Below are positions 34,437 to 42,288 of a stretch of DNA of 64,000 nucleotides, one piece after another. This DNA is from JACVRW01 sp963826165. GTDB lineage: Bacteria > Actinomycetota > Thermoleophilia > Solirubrobacterales > Thermoleophilaceae. Every line of letters begins with the position of its first letter. Within the stretch, counting starts at the first letter, position 1. The stretch is taken from contig CAWGWC010000007.1 of the NCBI GenBank assembly GCA_963826165.1, positions 434,001 through 498,000 of the forward strand, written 5' to 3'. The position numbers and the translations under genes are program-made. The notes under the pieces were generated by a model. The model was given only the letters and a program-made list of their open reading frames with translations, had not been told where the DNA came from and ran no database searches.

Positions 34437-35612
34437 TCAGGCAGTCGCCGTCGCCGGCTCCTCGACCTTGCGCGGCATCAGCACCTCGCGGGCGATCACC
34501 AGTCGCTGGATCTGGGACGTGCCCTCGTAGAGCTGCATGATCTTCGCGTCGCGCATGAGCTTCTCCACCGGGTACTCCTTGATGAAGCCGTAGCCGCCAT
34601 AGACCTGCACGGCGTCCACGGTCACCTCCATCGCGGTGTCGGCGGCGAAGCGCTTGGCGTGCGACGAGACGAGCGTGTTGCGCTTGCCCTGATCGAGCTC
34701 CACCCCTGACTTCCAGGTGAGCAGGCGGGCCGCCTCGATCTTGGTCGCCATGTCGGCGATCATGAACTGGATCGCCTGGTGCATCGCGATCGGCACGCCG
34801 AACTGCACGCGCTCCTTGGCGTAGTCACGGGCGAACTCGAAAGCGGCCTGCGCGATGCCGACCGCCATGGCCGACACCCCGGGGCGGGTGCGGTCGAGCG
34901 TCATCATGGCGAGCTTGAAGCCCTTGTTCTCCTCGCCGATGAGATGGTCGGCGGGGATCTCCACGTCGTTGAAGGAGATCATCGCGGTGTCGGAGGCGCG
35001 CTGGCCGAGCTTGTCCTCCTTCTTGTCCACCACCACGCCGTCGGCGTCGCGGGGCACGATGAAGGCGGAGATGCCGCGGTGGCCGGCCTCCTTGTCGGTC
35101 TTGGCGTAGACCGTGTACCAGGCGGCGTGGCTGCCGTTGGTGATGAAGCACTTGGTGCCGTTGATGACGTACTTGTCGCCCTTCTTGACGGCGCTGGTGC
35201 GCATCCCCGAGACGTCGGACCCCGCGTCGGGCTCGGTGAGGCAGAAGGAGGCCAGCTTCGGCTCCTCGGTGAGCATCCCCAGGTACTGCTTCTTGAGCTC
35301 GTCCGAGGCGCCGATCCCGACGGGCGCGGCGGCGAGGCCGTTGCACATGAGCGACGTGCCGATGCCGGAGCAGCCCCAGCCAAGCTCCTCCTCGATCAGA
35401 CAACCCGTGAGGTAGTCGAGGCCCGGCCCGCCGTACTCCTCGGGGATGTGAGAGTTCATCAGGCCGAGCTCCCAGGCCTGCTCGATGATCTCGCTCGGGA
35501 AGGTGGAATCCTTGTCGAGCTCCCAGGCGACCGGCCGGATCTCCTTCTCGGCGAAGTCGTGGGCGAGCTGGCGGATGTCCTTCTGCTCGTCGGTGAGAGT
35601 GAAGTCGACCAC
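34437..35612 (-). CDS. Acyl-CoA dehydrogenase, medium/short-chain type
   Basis: 391 residues from GTG 35612, which follows AAGGAG 10 bases upstream; the longer frame is rejected. Diagnostic motifs: FCLTEPDAGSDVSGM (FAD/substrate loop), FITNGSHAAWYTVYAKT, RVQFGVPIAMHQAIQFMIADM, and the catalytic glutamate in YEGTSQIQRLVIAREV. It introduces the trans-2 double bond in acyl-CoA, feeding the hydratase/dehydrogenase pair at 12012-13980. The electron acceptor would be ETF. Confidence 0.95.
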   Translation of the reverse strand: MVDFTLTDEQKDIRQLAHDFAEKEIRPVAWELDKDSTFPSEIIEQAWELGLMNSHIPEEYGGPGLDYLTGCLIEEELGWGCSGIGTSLMCNGLAAAPVGIGASDELKKQYLGMLTEEPKLASFCLTEPDAGSDVSGMRTSAVKKGDKYVINGTKCFITNGSHAAWYTVYAKTDKEAGHRGISAFIVPRDADGVVVDKKEDKLGQRASDTAMISFNDVEIPADHLIGEENKGFKLAMMTLDRTRPGVSAMAVGIAQAAFEFARDYAKERVQFGVPIAMHQAIQFMIADMATKIEAARLLTWKSGVELDQGKRNTLVSSHAKRFAADTAMEVTVDAVQVYGGYGFIKEYPVEKLMRDAKIMQLYEGTSQIQRLVIAREVLMPRKVEEPATATA

Positions 35613-35653
35613 TGTGCTGAGGCTCCTTGTTGGGGCGCCGAGAGCGCTCCCGA

Positions 35654-35669
35654 TTGATTCGTCAGTCAA
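35654..35669. promoter_or_regulatory. Possible operator TTGA-N8-TCAA before the acyl-CoA dehydrogenase gene
   Basis: An imperfect inverted repeat with arms TTGA and TCAA, ~42 bases upstream of GTG 35612. Fatty-acid regulators often bind TGA...TCA palindromes, but no regulator is encoded nearby. Confidence 0.3.
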
Positions 35670-35728
35670 CGGTGCTGATCACCAGGGTACAACAGGTTCG
35701 GCGCGGGTACGACGCCGCGCGCGCCGGA

Positions 35729-35734
35729 TACGCT
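35729..35734 (+). promoter_or_regulatory. -10 element TACGCT
   Basis: Lies 6 bases before GTG 35741 and fixes that start against a longer frame. Confidence 0.5.
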
Positions 35735-35740
35735 GAGGGC

Positions 35741-36160
35741 GTGGACGCCTTCGGCACCGTGGTGATCGTCCTTGCCGTGGTGGCGGTGGTCGTCGCGGTG
35801 GCCTCCTACTGGCGCAGCGGTCAGGTCTACAGCGGACTCGGGCGTGACGGACTGAGCATGGACCACGAGACGCGTCAGCCTCCCGCCGGGTCACCGGCGT
35901 CGTCGGCCGAGGCGCAGGAGGAGATCCGGCAGATGCTCGAGGCCAAGTCGGCGCGCCGCGAGGCCCGCGGCCTTCCCAGGCTCGACGTCGACGCCGAGCT
36001 GGCCGCCCTGACCAGCGCCCCCGCCCCGGCCGACGCCGGGCTGCGCGAGGAGGTCCGGCAGCTCGTGGTCGCCCGCAACGAGCGCCGTGCCCGTCAGGGA
36101 AAGGAACCTCTCGACGTCGAGCTCGAGGTGGAACGCCAGCTGCGAGATCTCCAGGGATGA
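35741..36160 (+). CDS. Single-pass membrane protein with two copies of a charged helix motif
   Basis: 139 residues. Residues 4-23 are one membrane helix (VVIVLAVVAVVVAVASYW). The cytoplasmic part has an internal duplication: EEIRQMLEAKSARREARGLP followed by LDVDAEL, and EEVRQLVVARNERRARQGKE followed by LDVELEV. Each unit resembles short SHOCT-like helices. The function is unknown. It is followed after 35 bases by another small gene on the same strand. Confidence 0.72.
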   Translation: MDAFGTVVIVLAVVAVVVAVASYWRSGQVYSGLGRDGLSMDHETRQPPAGSPASSAEAQEEIRQMLEAKSARREARGLPRLDVDAELAALTSAPAPADAGLREEVRQLVVARNERRARQGKEPLDVELEVERQLRDLQG

Positions 36161-36180
36161 ATCCTGCGGCCAAACGGGTA

Positions 36181-36186
36181 TAGGGT
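36181..36186 (+). promoter_or_regulatory. -10 element TAGGGT
   Basis: Part of TATAGGGT, 9 bases before ATG 36196. Confidence 0.4.
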
Positions 36187-36195
36187 CAGCCGACG

Positions 36196-36537
36196 ATGGC
36201 CGACGACCGCCGATTCGAGCTTGACGACCTCCTGCTGCGCCCCGGCTGCTACCTCAATCCGCAGACCGAGGTGATGGTCGTGGTGGACGACTCGCCTGCT
36301 ATCGACGGCGAGATCTTCAACATGGAGGAGTTCGAGGGCGCCGACTGGGTGCTGATCGCCGACGAGGTGCCCGTGGACGAGGCCCGCCGCGACGAGCTGC
36401 TCGAGAGCTTCCAGGCCACCTACCACGGCGGCGACGGACGAATGCGGGCCGTGAGCGAGGACCTCGACGCCGACGAGGACGTCGACGACGACGAAGAGGA
36501 CGAGCCGGAACCGGACCCGGACCCCGATCGGCCCTGA
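36196..36537 (+). CDS. Small hypothetical protein with acidic tail
   Basis: 113 residues. The first ~75 form a compact mixed domain (FELDDLLLRPGCYLNPQTEV; EGADWVLIADEVPVDE). The last ~30 are nearly all Asp and Glu with Pro, ending DPDPDRP. The family is not recognised. Its 3' end touches the AlkA reading frame, so the two may be co-translated. Confidence 0.65.
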   Translation: MADDRRFELDDLLLRPGCYLNPQTEVMVVVDDSPAIDGEIFNMEEFEGADWVLIADEVPVDEARRDELLESFQATYHGGDGRMRAVSEDLDADEDVDDDEEDEPEPDPDPDRP

Positions 36538-36538
36538 C

Positions 36539-37303
36539 GCCTTCCTGCTCGGGTGGCTGGCCACCCGAGCCGTTCCGGGGGTCGAGAGGGTCGACGGCGA
36601 GGCCTACCGCCGAACCGCACGCCTGAGGGAGGGCCCCGGCGTCGTCGAGTTGCGCCGCGACGGCGCGCGGCCGCCGGAGGCCGCCGCGGCCGCGGAGCGG
36701 GTATTCGGCCTGGACGCCGACCAGCGAGCGATCGACTCGGCCCTCGGAGCCGACGCGGTGCTCGGGCCGCTGGTGGCCGCCCGGCCGGGTCTGCGCGTCC
36801 CCGGCTGCTGGGACGGCTTCGAGCTGGCCGTGCGCGCCGTGCTCGGCCAGCAGGTCTCTGTCGCCGCCGGGCGCACACTGGCTGGCCGCATCAGCGCAGA
36901 GCACGGCGAGCCGCTGGCCGAGCCTCAACCCGGCCTGGACCGGCTCTTTCCCGAACCCGAGCGGCTGGCGTCGGTGAGCCTGGCCGGAATGCCTGCCGCA
37001 CGAGCAGGAGCGATCCGCGCCCTGGCGGCGGCCGTGGCCGGGGGCCTGACCATCGAACCCGGCGCCGACGTCAGGGCCGCCCTGCTGGCGCTTCCCGGAA
37101 TCGGGCCCTGGACCGTGGAGTACGTGGCCATGCGGGCGCTGCGCGACCCGGACGCCCTTCCCGCGGGAGACCTCGTGCTGCGCAACGCGCTCGGCGGGAT
37201 CACCGAGAGGGAGCTTCGCCGCAGAGCCCAGGCCTGGCGTCCCTGGCGGGCCTACGCGGCGATGCACCTCTGGACCGCCTACGCCGAGAGGGCCAACGCG
37301 TAG
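36539..37303 (+). CDS. alkA: DNA-3-methyladenine glycosylase II, AlkA type (start unresolved)
   Basis: AlkA-like similarity begins at about 36539: FLLGWLATRAVPGVERVDG is the typical N-terminal domain, yet the frame has no ATG, GTG or TTG until TTG 36650. The catalytic part is intact, with GQQVSVAAGRTLAGRI, the helix-hairpin-helix LLALPGIGPWTVEYVAMRAL and the catalytic aspartate in GDLVLRNALG. It excises alkylated purines. CTG 36545, or translational carry-over from the preceding gene, are possible starts. Coordinates begin where homology does. The stop TAG doubles as the start of the next -10 box. Confidence 0.85.
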   Translation, partial: AFLLGWLATRAVPGVERVDGEAYRRTARLREGPGVVELRRDGARPPEAAAAAERVFGLDADQRAIDSALGADAVLGPLVAARPGLRVPGCWDGFELAVRAVLGQQVSVAAGRTLAGRISAEHGEPLAEPQPGLDRLFPEPERLASVSLAGMPAARAGAIRALAAAVAGGLTIEPGADVRAALLALPGIGPWTVEYVAMRALRDPDALPAGDLVLRNALGGITERELRRRAQAWRPWRAYAAMHLWTAYAERANA

Positions 37304-37306
37304 TCT
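37301..37306 (+). promoter_or_regulatory. -10 element TAGTCT for the Ca2+/H+ antiporter, sharing a stop codon
   Basis: Lies 9 bases before ATG 37316. Bases 37301-37303 are the alkA stop codon. Confidence 0.45.
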
Positions 37307-37315
37307 TCCGCGCCG

Positions 37316-38401
37316 ATGCGGCCGGTCTACTTTCTAGGCGTCTTCATTCCCGTGGCCATCGGCCTCGAGCTGGCGCACGCCACTCCCCTGCTCGTGTTCG
37401 GGGCCGCGGCCCTCGGGGTGATCCCCTGCGCGGCGGTGATGGGCGAGGCCACGGAGGCGATCGCCGCCAAGACCGGGCCCGGCATCGGGGGGCTGCTGAA
37501 CGTGACCTTCGGCAACGCCCCGGAGTTGATCATCGCCTTCTTCGCCCTGCGCGAAGGGCTCCAAGAGGTCGTGAAGGCCTCGATCGTCGGCTCGATCATC
37601 GGCAACATCCTGCTGGTGATGGGCGCGGCCATGGTGGTGGGCGGGTGGAACCGCGACAAGCAGACCTTCAGCCGCACGGCGGCCAACGCGCAGTCGGCCA
37701 TGCTCCTGCTGGCGATGGCCGCGCTGATCTTCCCGGCCATCTTCCAGCTCATCCACGGCGGGGGGCTCCCGGGCGTGGGCGAGGAGCGCGTTGACTTCGG
37801 CTCGGACCTCGAGAAGCTCTCCTTCGGGGTGGCAGTCGTGCTGATCCTGACCTACGTGGCGGGGCTGTTCTTCTCGCTGAAGACCCACCGCGCCGTGTTC
37901 AACCCCTTCGACGCGGAGGCCGAAGAGGAGCACGCCCACCACTGGCCGGTGCGCCGGGCCGGGATCTATCTGGCGCTCTCAGCGGTGGCCGTGGGCGTGA
38001 TGGCCGAGATCCTCGTGGGCTCGATCACCGAGGCGTCGGAGGACATCGGCCTGTCCGAGTTCTTCGTCGGCGTCTTCGTGGTGGCGATCGTCGGCAACGC
38101 GGCTGAGCACTGGGTGGCCGTACTGGTGGCGGCAAAGAACAAGATGGACCTCGCCGTGAACATCGCCGTCGGCTCCAGCGCCCAGATCGCGCTGTTCGTG
38201 GCCCCGGTCCTCGTGCTGCTGTCCTTCGTGATCGGCCCCAACCCGATGGCCCTGGTGTTCAACGGCTACGAGCTCGGAGCGCTGTTGTTCGCGGTGCTGA
38301 TCGCCAACCTGGTGACCCAAGAGGGCGAGTCGAACTGGTTCGAGGGCGTGCAGCTACTGGCGTTGTACGTCGTGCTCGGGCTCGTGTTCTACTTCGCGTA
38401 G
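37316..38401 (+). CDS. Calcium/proton antiporter, CAX family
   Basis: 361 residues with ~11 hydrophobic segments in two inverted halves. The two alpha-repeat signatures are FGNAPELIIAFFALREG (~61-77) and IVGNAAEHWVAVLVAAKNKMD (shown only to the core GNAAEHW, ~260), with the cation-binding glutamates in each. An acidic/His loop (DAEAEEEHAHHW) separates the halves. It exports Ca2+ from the cytoplasm using the proton gradient. The 3' end overlaps the convergent TetR gene by 48 bases. Confidence 0.92.
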   Translation: MRPVYFLGVFIPVAIGLELAHATPLLVFGAAALGVIPCAAVMGEATEAIAAKTGPGIGGLLNVTFGNAPELIIAFFALREGLQEVVKASIVGSIIGNILLVMGAAMVVGGWNRDKQTFSRTAANAQSAMLLLAMAALIFPAIFQLIHGGGLPGVGEERVDFGSDLEKLSFGVAVVLILTYVAGLFFSLKTHRAVFNPFDAEAEEEHAHHWPVRRAGIYLALSAVAVGVMAEILVGSITEASEDIGLSEFFVGVFVVAIVGNAAEHWVAVLVAAKNKMDLAVNIAVGSSAQIALFVAPVLVLLSFVIGPNPMALVFNGYELGALLFAVLIANLVTQEGESNWFEGVQLLALYVVLGLVFYFA

Positions 38402-39022
38402 GACCCCGTCGATCATCCAGCCGAGCGCGGCGTGGAAGTCCTCGCCGGCGGGCATCGCCGCGAGCTCCGAGGCGGCCTCGCTCGAGCGCGGGCCGGCGGT
38501 CCGAAAGCTCTCGGTGCCGGCCTCCACCCGCCCGCTCCGGTCGGGGTCGATCGCTCGCGGCGCCTCGTACGCCGCGAAGCCGAGCGTGAAGATGAGCAGC
38601 GAGCGAAAGGCGCGGACCGCCCGCTCACCCTCTATTTTCCCCTCGGCCAGCAGCTCGAGGCAGCGCTCGCCCAGGCGCATCGCGTTCGGGCCGCGCGTGG
38701 GCCGCGTGAGGAAGGCGTCGATCAGGCGGGGGTGGGCCACCAACACCGCGCGGGTGGAATCGAGGAGCGCGGTGAGCGAGCTGCGCCAGTCGTCGAGCGA
38801 GGCTGTGTCGACCTGGCCCAGCAGATCGTCGAGCAGTTCGTCGAGCAGCGCGTCCTTGCCGGCGACGTGGCTGTAGAGGGCGTTTGGCATCACACCGAGC
38901 TCGGTGGCCAGCGAGCGCATGGACAGGCGAGCGAGCCCGTCGCGATCGGCGATCTCGCGCGCCGCCTCGATCACCGCCTGACGGGTCAGACCTGCGCGCT
39001 GGCCGGGAGAGCGGGTGGACAT
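38354..39022 (-). CDS. TetR family transcriptional regulator
   Basis: 222 residues from ATG 39022. The DNA-binding domain covers residues ~12-58 (AVIEAAREIADRDGLARLSM; LGVMPNALYSHVAGKDALLD). The ligand-binding part resembles the TetR/TetR_C group. It is divergent from the MBL-fold gene with repeated TGTACA half-sites between, so it probably represses both. TACAGT lies 8 bases before its start. The terminal ~15 residues are encoded opposite the antiporter 3' end. Confidence 0.9.
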   Translation of the reverse strand: MSTRSPGQRAGLTRQAVIEAAREIADRDGLARLSMRSLATELGVMPNALYSHVAGKDALLDELLDDLLGQVDTASLDDWRSSLTALLDSTRAVLVAHPRLIDAFLTRPTRGPNAMRLGERCLELLAEGKIEGERAVRAFRSLLIFTLGFAAYEAPRAIDPDRSGRVEAGTESFRTAGPRSSEAASELAAMPAGEDFHAALGWMIDGVLREVEHEPEHDVQRQ

Positions 39023-39030
39023 GCCGGTGA

Positions 39031-39066
39031 ACTGTACAACGTCCAGCTCTTCCTGTACAGTGTCCA
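39031..39066. promoter_or_regulatory. TetR operator and divergent promoter with TGTACA repeats
   Basis: ACTGTACA (39031-39038) and TGTACAGT (39054-39061) form an inverted repeat. The units CTGTACA-N2-GTCCA at 39032-39045 and 39053-39066 are direct repeats 21 bases apart, two helical turns. Each arm contains a -10 box: minus-strand TACAGT 8 bases before the TetR ATG and plus-strand TACAGT 7 bases before the MBL-gene ATG. Repressor binding would cover both promoters. Confidence 0.65.
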
Positions 39067-39068
39067 AT

Positions 39069-39830
39069 ATGGCCGATACCGCTCTCACGCACAGCAAGCA
39101 GGCCGCGCCCGGGGTGGCGCGCCTGGGCACCGACTTCGTCAACTGGTACGCCGTGGAGGACGGCGGCCGGCTGACAGTGATCGACGCGGGCGGACCCGCC
39201 TTCGCCAAGACTCTCGACGCCGACCTCGCCGTCGCCGGGTTCGAGATCACCGACGTCGAGGCCGTGGTGCTCACGCACTCGGACTCCGACCACACCGGCG
39301 TGGTCCCGCAGCTCCAGCAGGCGGGAGCTCGTGTGCTGATTCACGCCGACGACGAGGCCACGCTGCGCAAGCCGGGGCCCAAGAGCGGCGACGCACGTCC
39401 ATCGCAGATGCTGCGCGACGCGTGGCGACCGCGCTTCTGGCGCATGATGAGCACGATGATCGGCCTGGGAACGGCGCGCCCCCCGAAGATCGAGGGCGCG
39501 GAGACCTTCTCCGACGGCGATGTGCTCGATGTGCCGGGCAGGCCGACCGTCATCCACACGCCGGGCCACACGCCCGGCAACTGCGCCATCAATTTCCCCG
39601 AGCGCGAGGTGCTGTTCGCCGGCGACGTGATGTGCAACCTCAACCCGCTCACCCTGGAGCGAGGGCCGCAGCTGATGCCGAGCTGGTTCAACGTGAGCAA
39701 CCGCCAGGCCCTCGAGTCGCTGGCCCGGCTGGAGACCGTGGAGGCGAGCGTGGTGCTGTTCGGGCACGGTGAGCCGTGGCACGAGGGACCGGCGGCCGCC
39801 GTGGCGCAGGCTCGCGCCGAGCGGGCCTAG
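39069..39830 (+). CDS. MBL-fold metallo-hydrolase
   Basis: 253 residues from ATG 39069; an in-frame GTG-like extension from 39015 would cross the operator and is rejected. Metal motif LTHSDSDHTG (HxSxDH variant), HTPGHTPGN, FAGDVMCN and a final FGHGEPW histidine. The first histidine-to-serine spacing suggests a modified but probably metallated site. The gene is likely repressed by the divergent TetR protein. The substrate is unknown. Confidence 0.88.
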   Translation: MADTALTHSKQAAPGVARLGTDFVNWYAVEDGGRLTVIDAGGPAFAKTLDADLAVAGFEITDVEAVVLTHSDSDHTGVVPQLQQAGARVLIHADDEATLRKPGPKSGDARPSQMLRDAWRPRFWRMMSTMIGLGTARPPKIEGAETFSDGDVLDVPGRPTVIHTPGHTPGNCAINFPEREVLFAGDVMCNLNPLTLERGPQLMPSWFNVSNRQALESLARLETVEASVVLFGHGEPWHEGPAAAVAQARAERA

Positions 39831-41158
39831 CCGGTCGAGCGCGACAACTCGCCCACCGCCTTCGCGGCCGCGCGGGCCATCTGCAGGAGCACCGCGCGGT
39901 CGACGTTGCCGAGGTCGTCGCAGGCTTGGTGATAGCACGGGTCTCGCGGCCGGCCGCCGGGACCCTCGTCGGACGCGCCCGTGAACAACCCGCCGACGGC
40001 GATCCCCGCGCGGTCGAACGTCGCGTGGTCCGAGCCACCACCGATGCTCTCGTCCGCGAGCGGGGCGCCCGCGGCGTCGCGGAGAGCCTTCTCCAGGCGG
40101 GGATCGCCGTCGCTGTAGACCGAGCGCACCGCGTTCGGAGAGCCGACCATGTCGAAGTTGAGGTAGCCCGCGATCCGCCTGCGCTCGGCGGCATCCAGGG
40201 AGCGCACGTAGCGGCGCGAGCCGATCAGGCCGATCTCCTCCGCGCCCCAGAAGGCCAGTCGCACCCGCGCGCCGGGCGGCGTCGGCCCCACCGCCTCGGC
40301 CAATTCCAGGAGCGTGGCCACACCGGTGCCGTTGTCGTTGATCCCCGGCCCCTCGGATACGGAGTCGAGATGCCCGCCGGCCATCACCACGCGCTCGGCC
40401 GACCCGCCGGGTGTCTCGGCGATCACGTTCTGCGTGGTGCGCAGGTCGGAGACGGCGTCCACGCGGACGGTGGCCCGGGCGCCGCCGCGGGCGCCGGCGT
40501 CCGCCGCCATGATCACCACCGGAAGCTCGCTCCCCGGCCGGCCGAGCGTGGCCGCGGCCACCCCCTCGGCTCCGGGGCGATCCTCCACGACCAGCGCACG
40601 CGCTCCCGCGCGCTCGGCGTTGCGCCCCTTGACGCGAAAGAAGCAGCGGCCGCGCTCGGCCAGCGGGATCTCGCGCGGGCGAAGCGCGCGGAAGTCGGCC
40701 GCCTGGCAGCCGTCGCCGACGGGCCTGAGGCGGCCTGTTGCGGCGCCCGAGCCCGAGTAGCTGATCACCCGGAACGCGCTCCCGCGCGAAACGCGGCGGC
40801 CGTCGAGACGAACCGACGCGCCGCGCAGGCTGAAGTAGGGGAAGCGGACCGGTTGGGTCGTGACCCTCCAGCCCGCCTCCTCCAGGCGAGCGGTCACGTA
40901 GGCGGCCGAGGCGCGGTCGCCGCCCGTGCCCGCCGCCCGGTTGCCTCCGTGCTCGTCGGCGGCGCGCTGAAGCCCGCGCAGATGCTCAGCCAGGCCCCGC
41001 CGGGTCACGGCAGGCCCGGTCTCCTGCGAGGCCCTCGGAGCGGCGGCCGAACCGGCGTCTCCGGACGAACCCGCCGCGGCACGCCCGGCGTCGCGCGAGT
41101 CGCATCCGGCCACCAGCAGGGCGGCCGAGAGGGTCAGCGCGAGCACCGGGAGACGCAC
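39827..41158 (-). CDS. M28 family zinc aminopeptidase, lipoprotein
   Basis: 443 residues from GTG 41158. The lipobox LVAGC places Cys19 at the mature N-terminus. A PA-type protease-associated insert (~150-230) precedes the catalytic part: AGGHLDSVSEGPGINDNGTG (His, Asp), FWGAEEIGLIG (Glu pair), NFDMVGS (Asp) and GGSDHATF (His) give the five zinc ligands. It removes amino acids from peptides outside the membrane. Stops of this gene and the MBL gene share the palindrome CTAG. Confidence 0.9.
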   Translation of the reverse strand: MRLPVLALTLSAALLVAGCDSRDAGRAAAGSSGDAGSAAAPRASQETGPAVTRRGLAEHLRGLQRAADEHGGNRAAGTGGDRASAAYVTARLEEAGWRVTTQPVRFPYFSLRGASVRLDGRRVSRGSAFRVISYSGSGAATGRLRPVGDGCQAADFRALRPREIPLAERGRCFFRVKGRNAERAGARALVVEDRPGAEGVAAATLGRPGSELPVVIMAADAGARGGARATVRVDAVSDLRTTQNVIAETPGGSAERVVMAGGHLDSVSEGPGINDNGTGVATLLELAEAVGPTPPGARVRLAFWGAEEIGLIGSRRYVRSLDAAERRRIAGYLNFDMVGSPNAVRSVYSDGDPRLEKALRDAAGAPLADESIGGGSDHATFDRAGIAVGGLFTGASDEGPGGRPRDPCYHQACDDLGNVDRAVLLQMARAAAKAVGELSRSTG

Positions 41159-41165
41159 CGGGCGA

Positions 41166-41171
41166 AAGGTA
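41166..41171 (-). promoter_or_regulatory. -10 element TACCTT for the M28 peptidase gene
   Basis: Minus-strand TACCTT, 7 bases before GTG 41158. Confidence 0.4.
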
Positions 41172-41179
41172 GGGAACGG

Positions 41180-41827
41180 TCAGTTCACTCCGGCCGAGGC
41201 GAAGCCGGACGGCGCGCGCCGCAGCTCGCTGGCCTCCACGATTCGGTCGACCAGGCCGTACTCCACCGCCTCGTCGGCCCCGAAGAAGCGATCGCGCTCC
41301 ATGTCCTCGTGGATCTCGTCGGCGGTGTGCTCGGTGTGCCGAGCGTAGATCTCCTCGATCACCCGGCGCAGCTCGAGGATCTCGCGGGCGTGGATCTCGA
41401 TGTCCGAGGACTGGCCCTGGAAGCCGGACGACGGCTGATGGATGAGGATCCGGGCGTTGGGCAGGGTCAGGCGCTTGCCCTTCGTTCCTCCCGTGAGAAT
41501 CAGCGAACCGGCCGACATGGCCATCCCGTAACAGATGGTCTGCACATCGGGGCGGATGTACTGCATCGTGTCGTAGATGGCGAGGCCGGCGTGCAGGGAG
41601 CCGCCGGGCGAGTTCACGTACACCGACACGTCCTTGTCGGGATCCTCGGATTCAAGGTGGACGAGCTGGGCCACCACCAGGTTGGCGATCTCGTCGTCGA
41701 TCTGACGGCCGATGAAGACGATCCGCTCGTTGAGCAGGCGCGAGTAGATGTCGAATGAGCGCTCGCCCCGCGCGGTCTGCTCGACGACCATGGGCACCAG
41801 CGAGCTGGAAACGCTACCTACGTGCAT
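41180..41827 (-). CDS. clpP: ATP-dependent Clp protease proteolytic subunit
   Basis: 215 residues from ATG 41827, with GAGGAGA ten bases upstream. Catalytic serine lies in YGMAMSAGSLIL, histidine in LIHQPSSGFQGQ, and the aspartate in the segment DRFFGADEAVEYGLVD. The handle helix and EEIYARHTEHTADEI follow the ClpP pattern. AMSAG replaces the usual AASMG, as in the variant paralogs of multi-ClpP Actinobacteria, so this is probably a secondary ClpP. It degrades proteins with ClpX or ClpC. Confidence 0.95.
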   Translation of the reverse strand: MHVGSVSSSLVPMVVEQTARGERSFDIYSRLLNERIVFIGRQIDDEIANLVVAQLVHLESEDPDKDVSVYVNSPGGSLHAGLAIYDTMQYIRPDVQTICYGMAMSAGSLILTGGTKGKRLTLPNARILIHQPSSGFQGQSSDIEIHAREILELRRVIEEIYARHTEHTADEIHEDMERDRFFGADEAVEYGLVDRIVEASELRRAPSGFASAGVN

Positions 41828-41851
41828 AACGGCTTCTCCTCTCGGTAAGCT

Positions 41852-41891
41852 GCAACCATTGAGTTGCACACTAGCGCAACCGTACGGTTGC
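41852..41891. promoter_or_regulatory. Tandem operators GCAAC-N6-GTTGC with a promoter
   Basis: Two perfect inverted repeats, GCAAC-CATTGA-GTTGC (41852-41867) and GCAAC-CGTACG-GTTGC (41876-41891), stand 24 bases apart. A candidate -35 TTGAGT (41859-41864) and -10 TACGGT (41883-41888), 18 bases apart, lie inside them. They precede the SRPBCC/ArsR operon. The second site contains AACCGTACGGTT, almost identical to the box before the ArsR gene at 56072. Confidence 0.65.
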
Positions 41892-41916
41892 ACTTCGAGC
41901 CCGCCGGGAGGTGCTC

Positions 41917-42288
41917 ATGGATCACATCGTCGAACGCGAGTTGCTGGTGCCCGAGACGCCCGAGGAGGTGTGGAAGACCCTGGCCGAGCCCGACTGGCTC
42001 GGAGAGGAGGCCTCGATCGACCTGCGCGAGGCGGGCGAGGTCCTCGCCGGTGAGCGGACCGGCTTCGTCGAGGACGCCGAAGCGCCCAGCCGCCTGGTGT
42101 TCTGGTGGCGCGGCCCCGAGGACGACGAGGCCACGCGGGTGGAGATCGATCTCGAGGAGGCGGACCAGGGCACCCGCGTGCGGGTGACCGAATCGCGCCC
42201 GCTGGCCGTGCTCGACGCGAGGGGACGCGATCTGGCCGAGCTGCTCGGCGTCGGCGGAGGCGGTCCCGTGGCGCTCGCGCTGCGCTGA
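41917..42288 (+). CDS. SRPBCC domain protein, AHSA1 type
   Basis: 123 residues from ATG 41917 with GGGAGG 5 bases upstream. The AHSA1-like opening IVERELLVPETPEEVWKTLA is followed by a shortened core (LVFWWRGPEDDEAT) and truncated final helix, so it is smaller than the usual ~145. Here the ligand-binding gene precedes its regulator, the reverse of the other two ArsR pairs in the window. TGATG overlap with the ArsR gene. Confidence 0.8.
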   Translation: MDHIVERELLVPETPEEVWKTLAEPDWLGEEASIDLREAGEVLAGERTGFVEDAEAPSRLVFWWRGPEDDEATRVEIDLEEADQGTRVRVTESRPLAVLDARGRDLAELLGVGGGGPVALALR

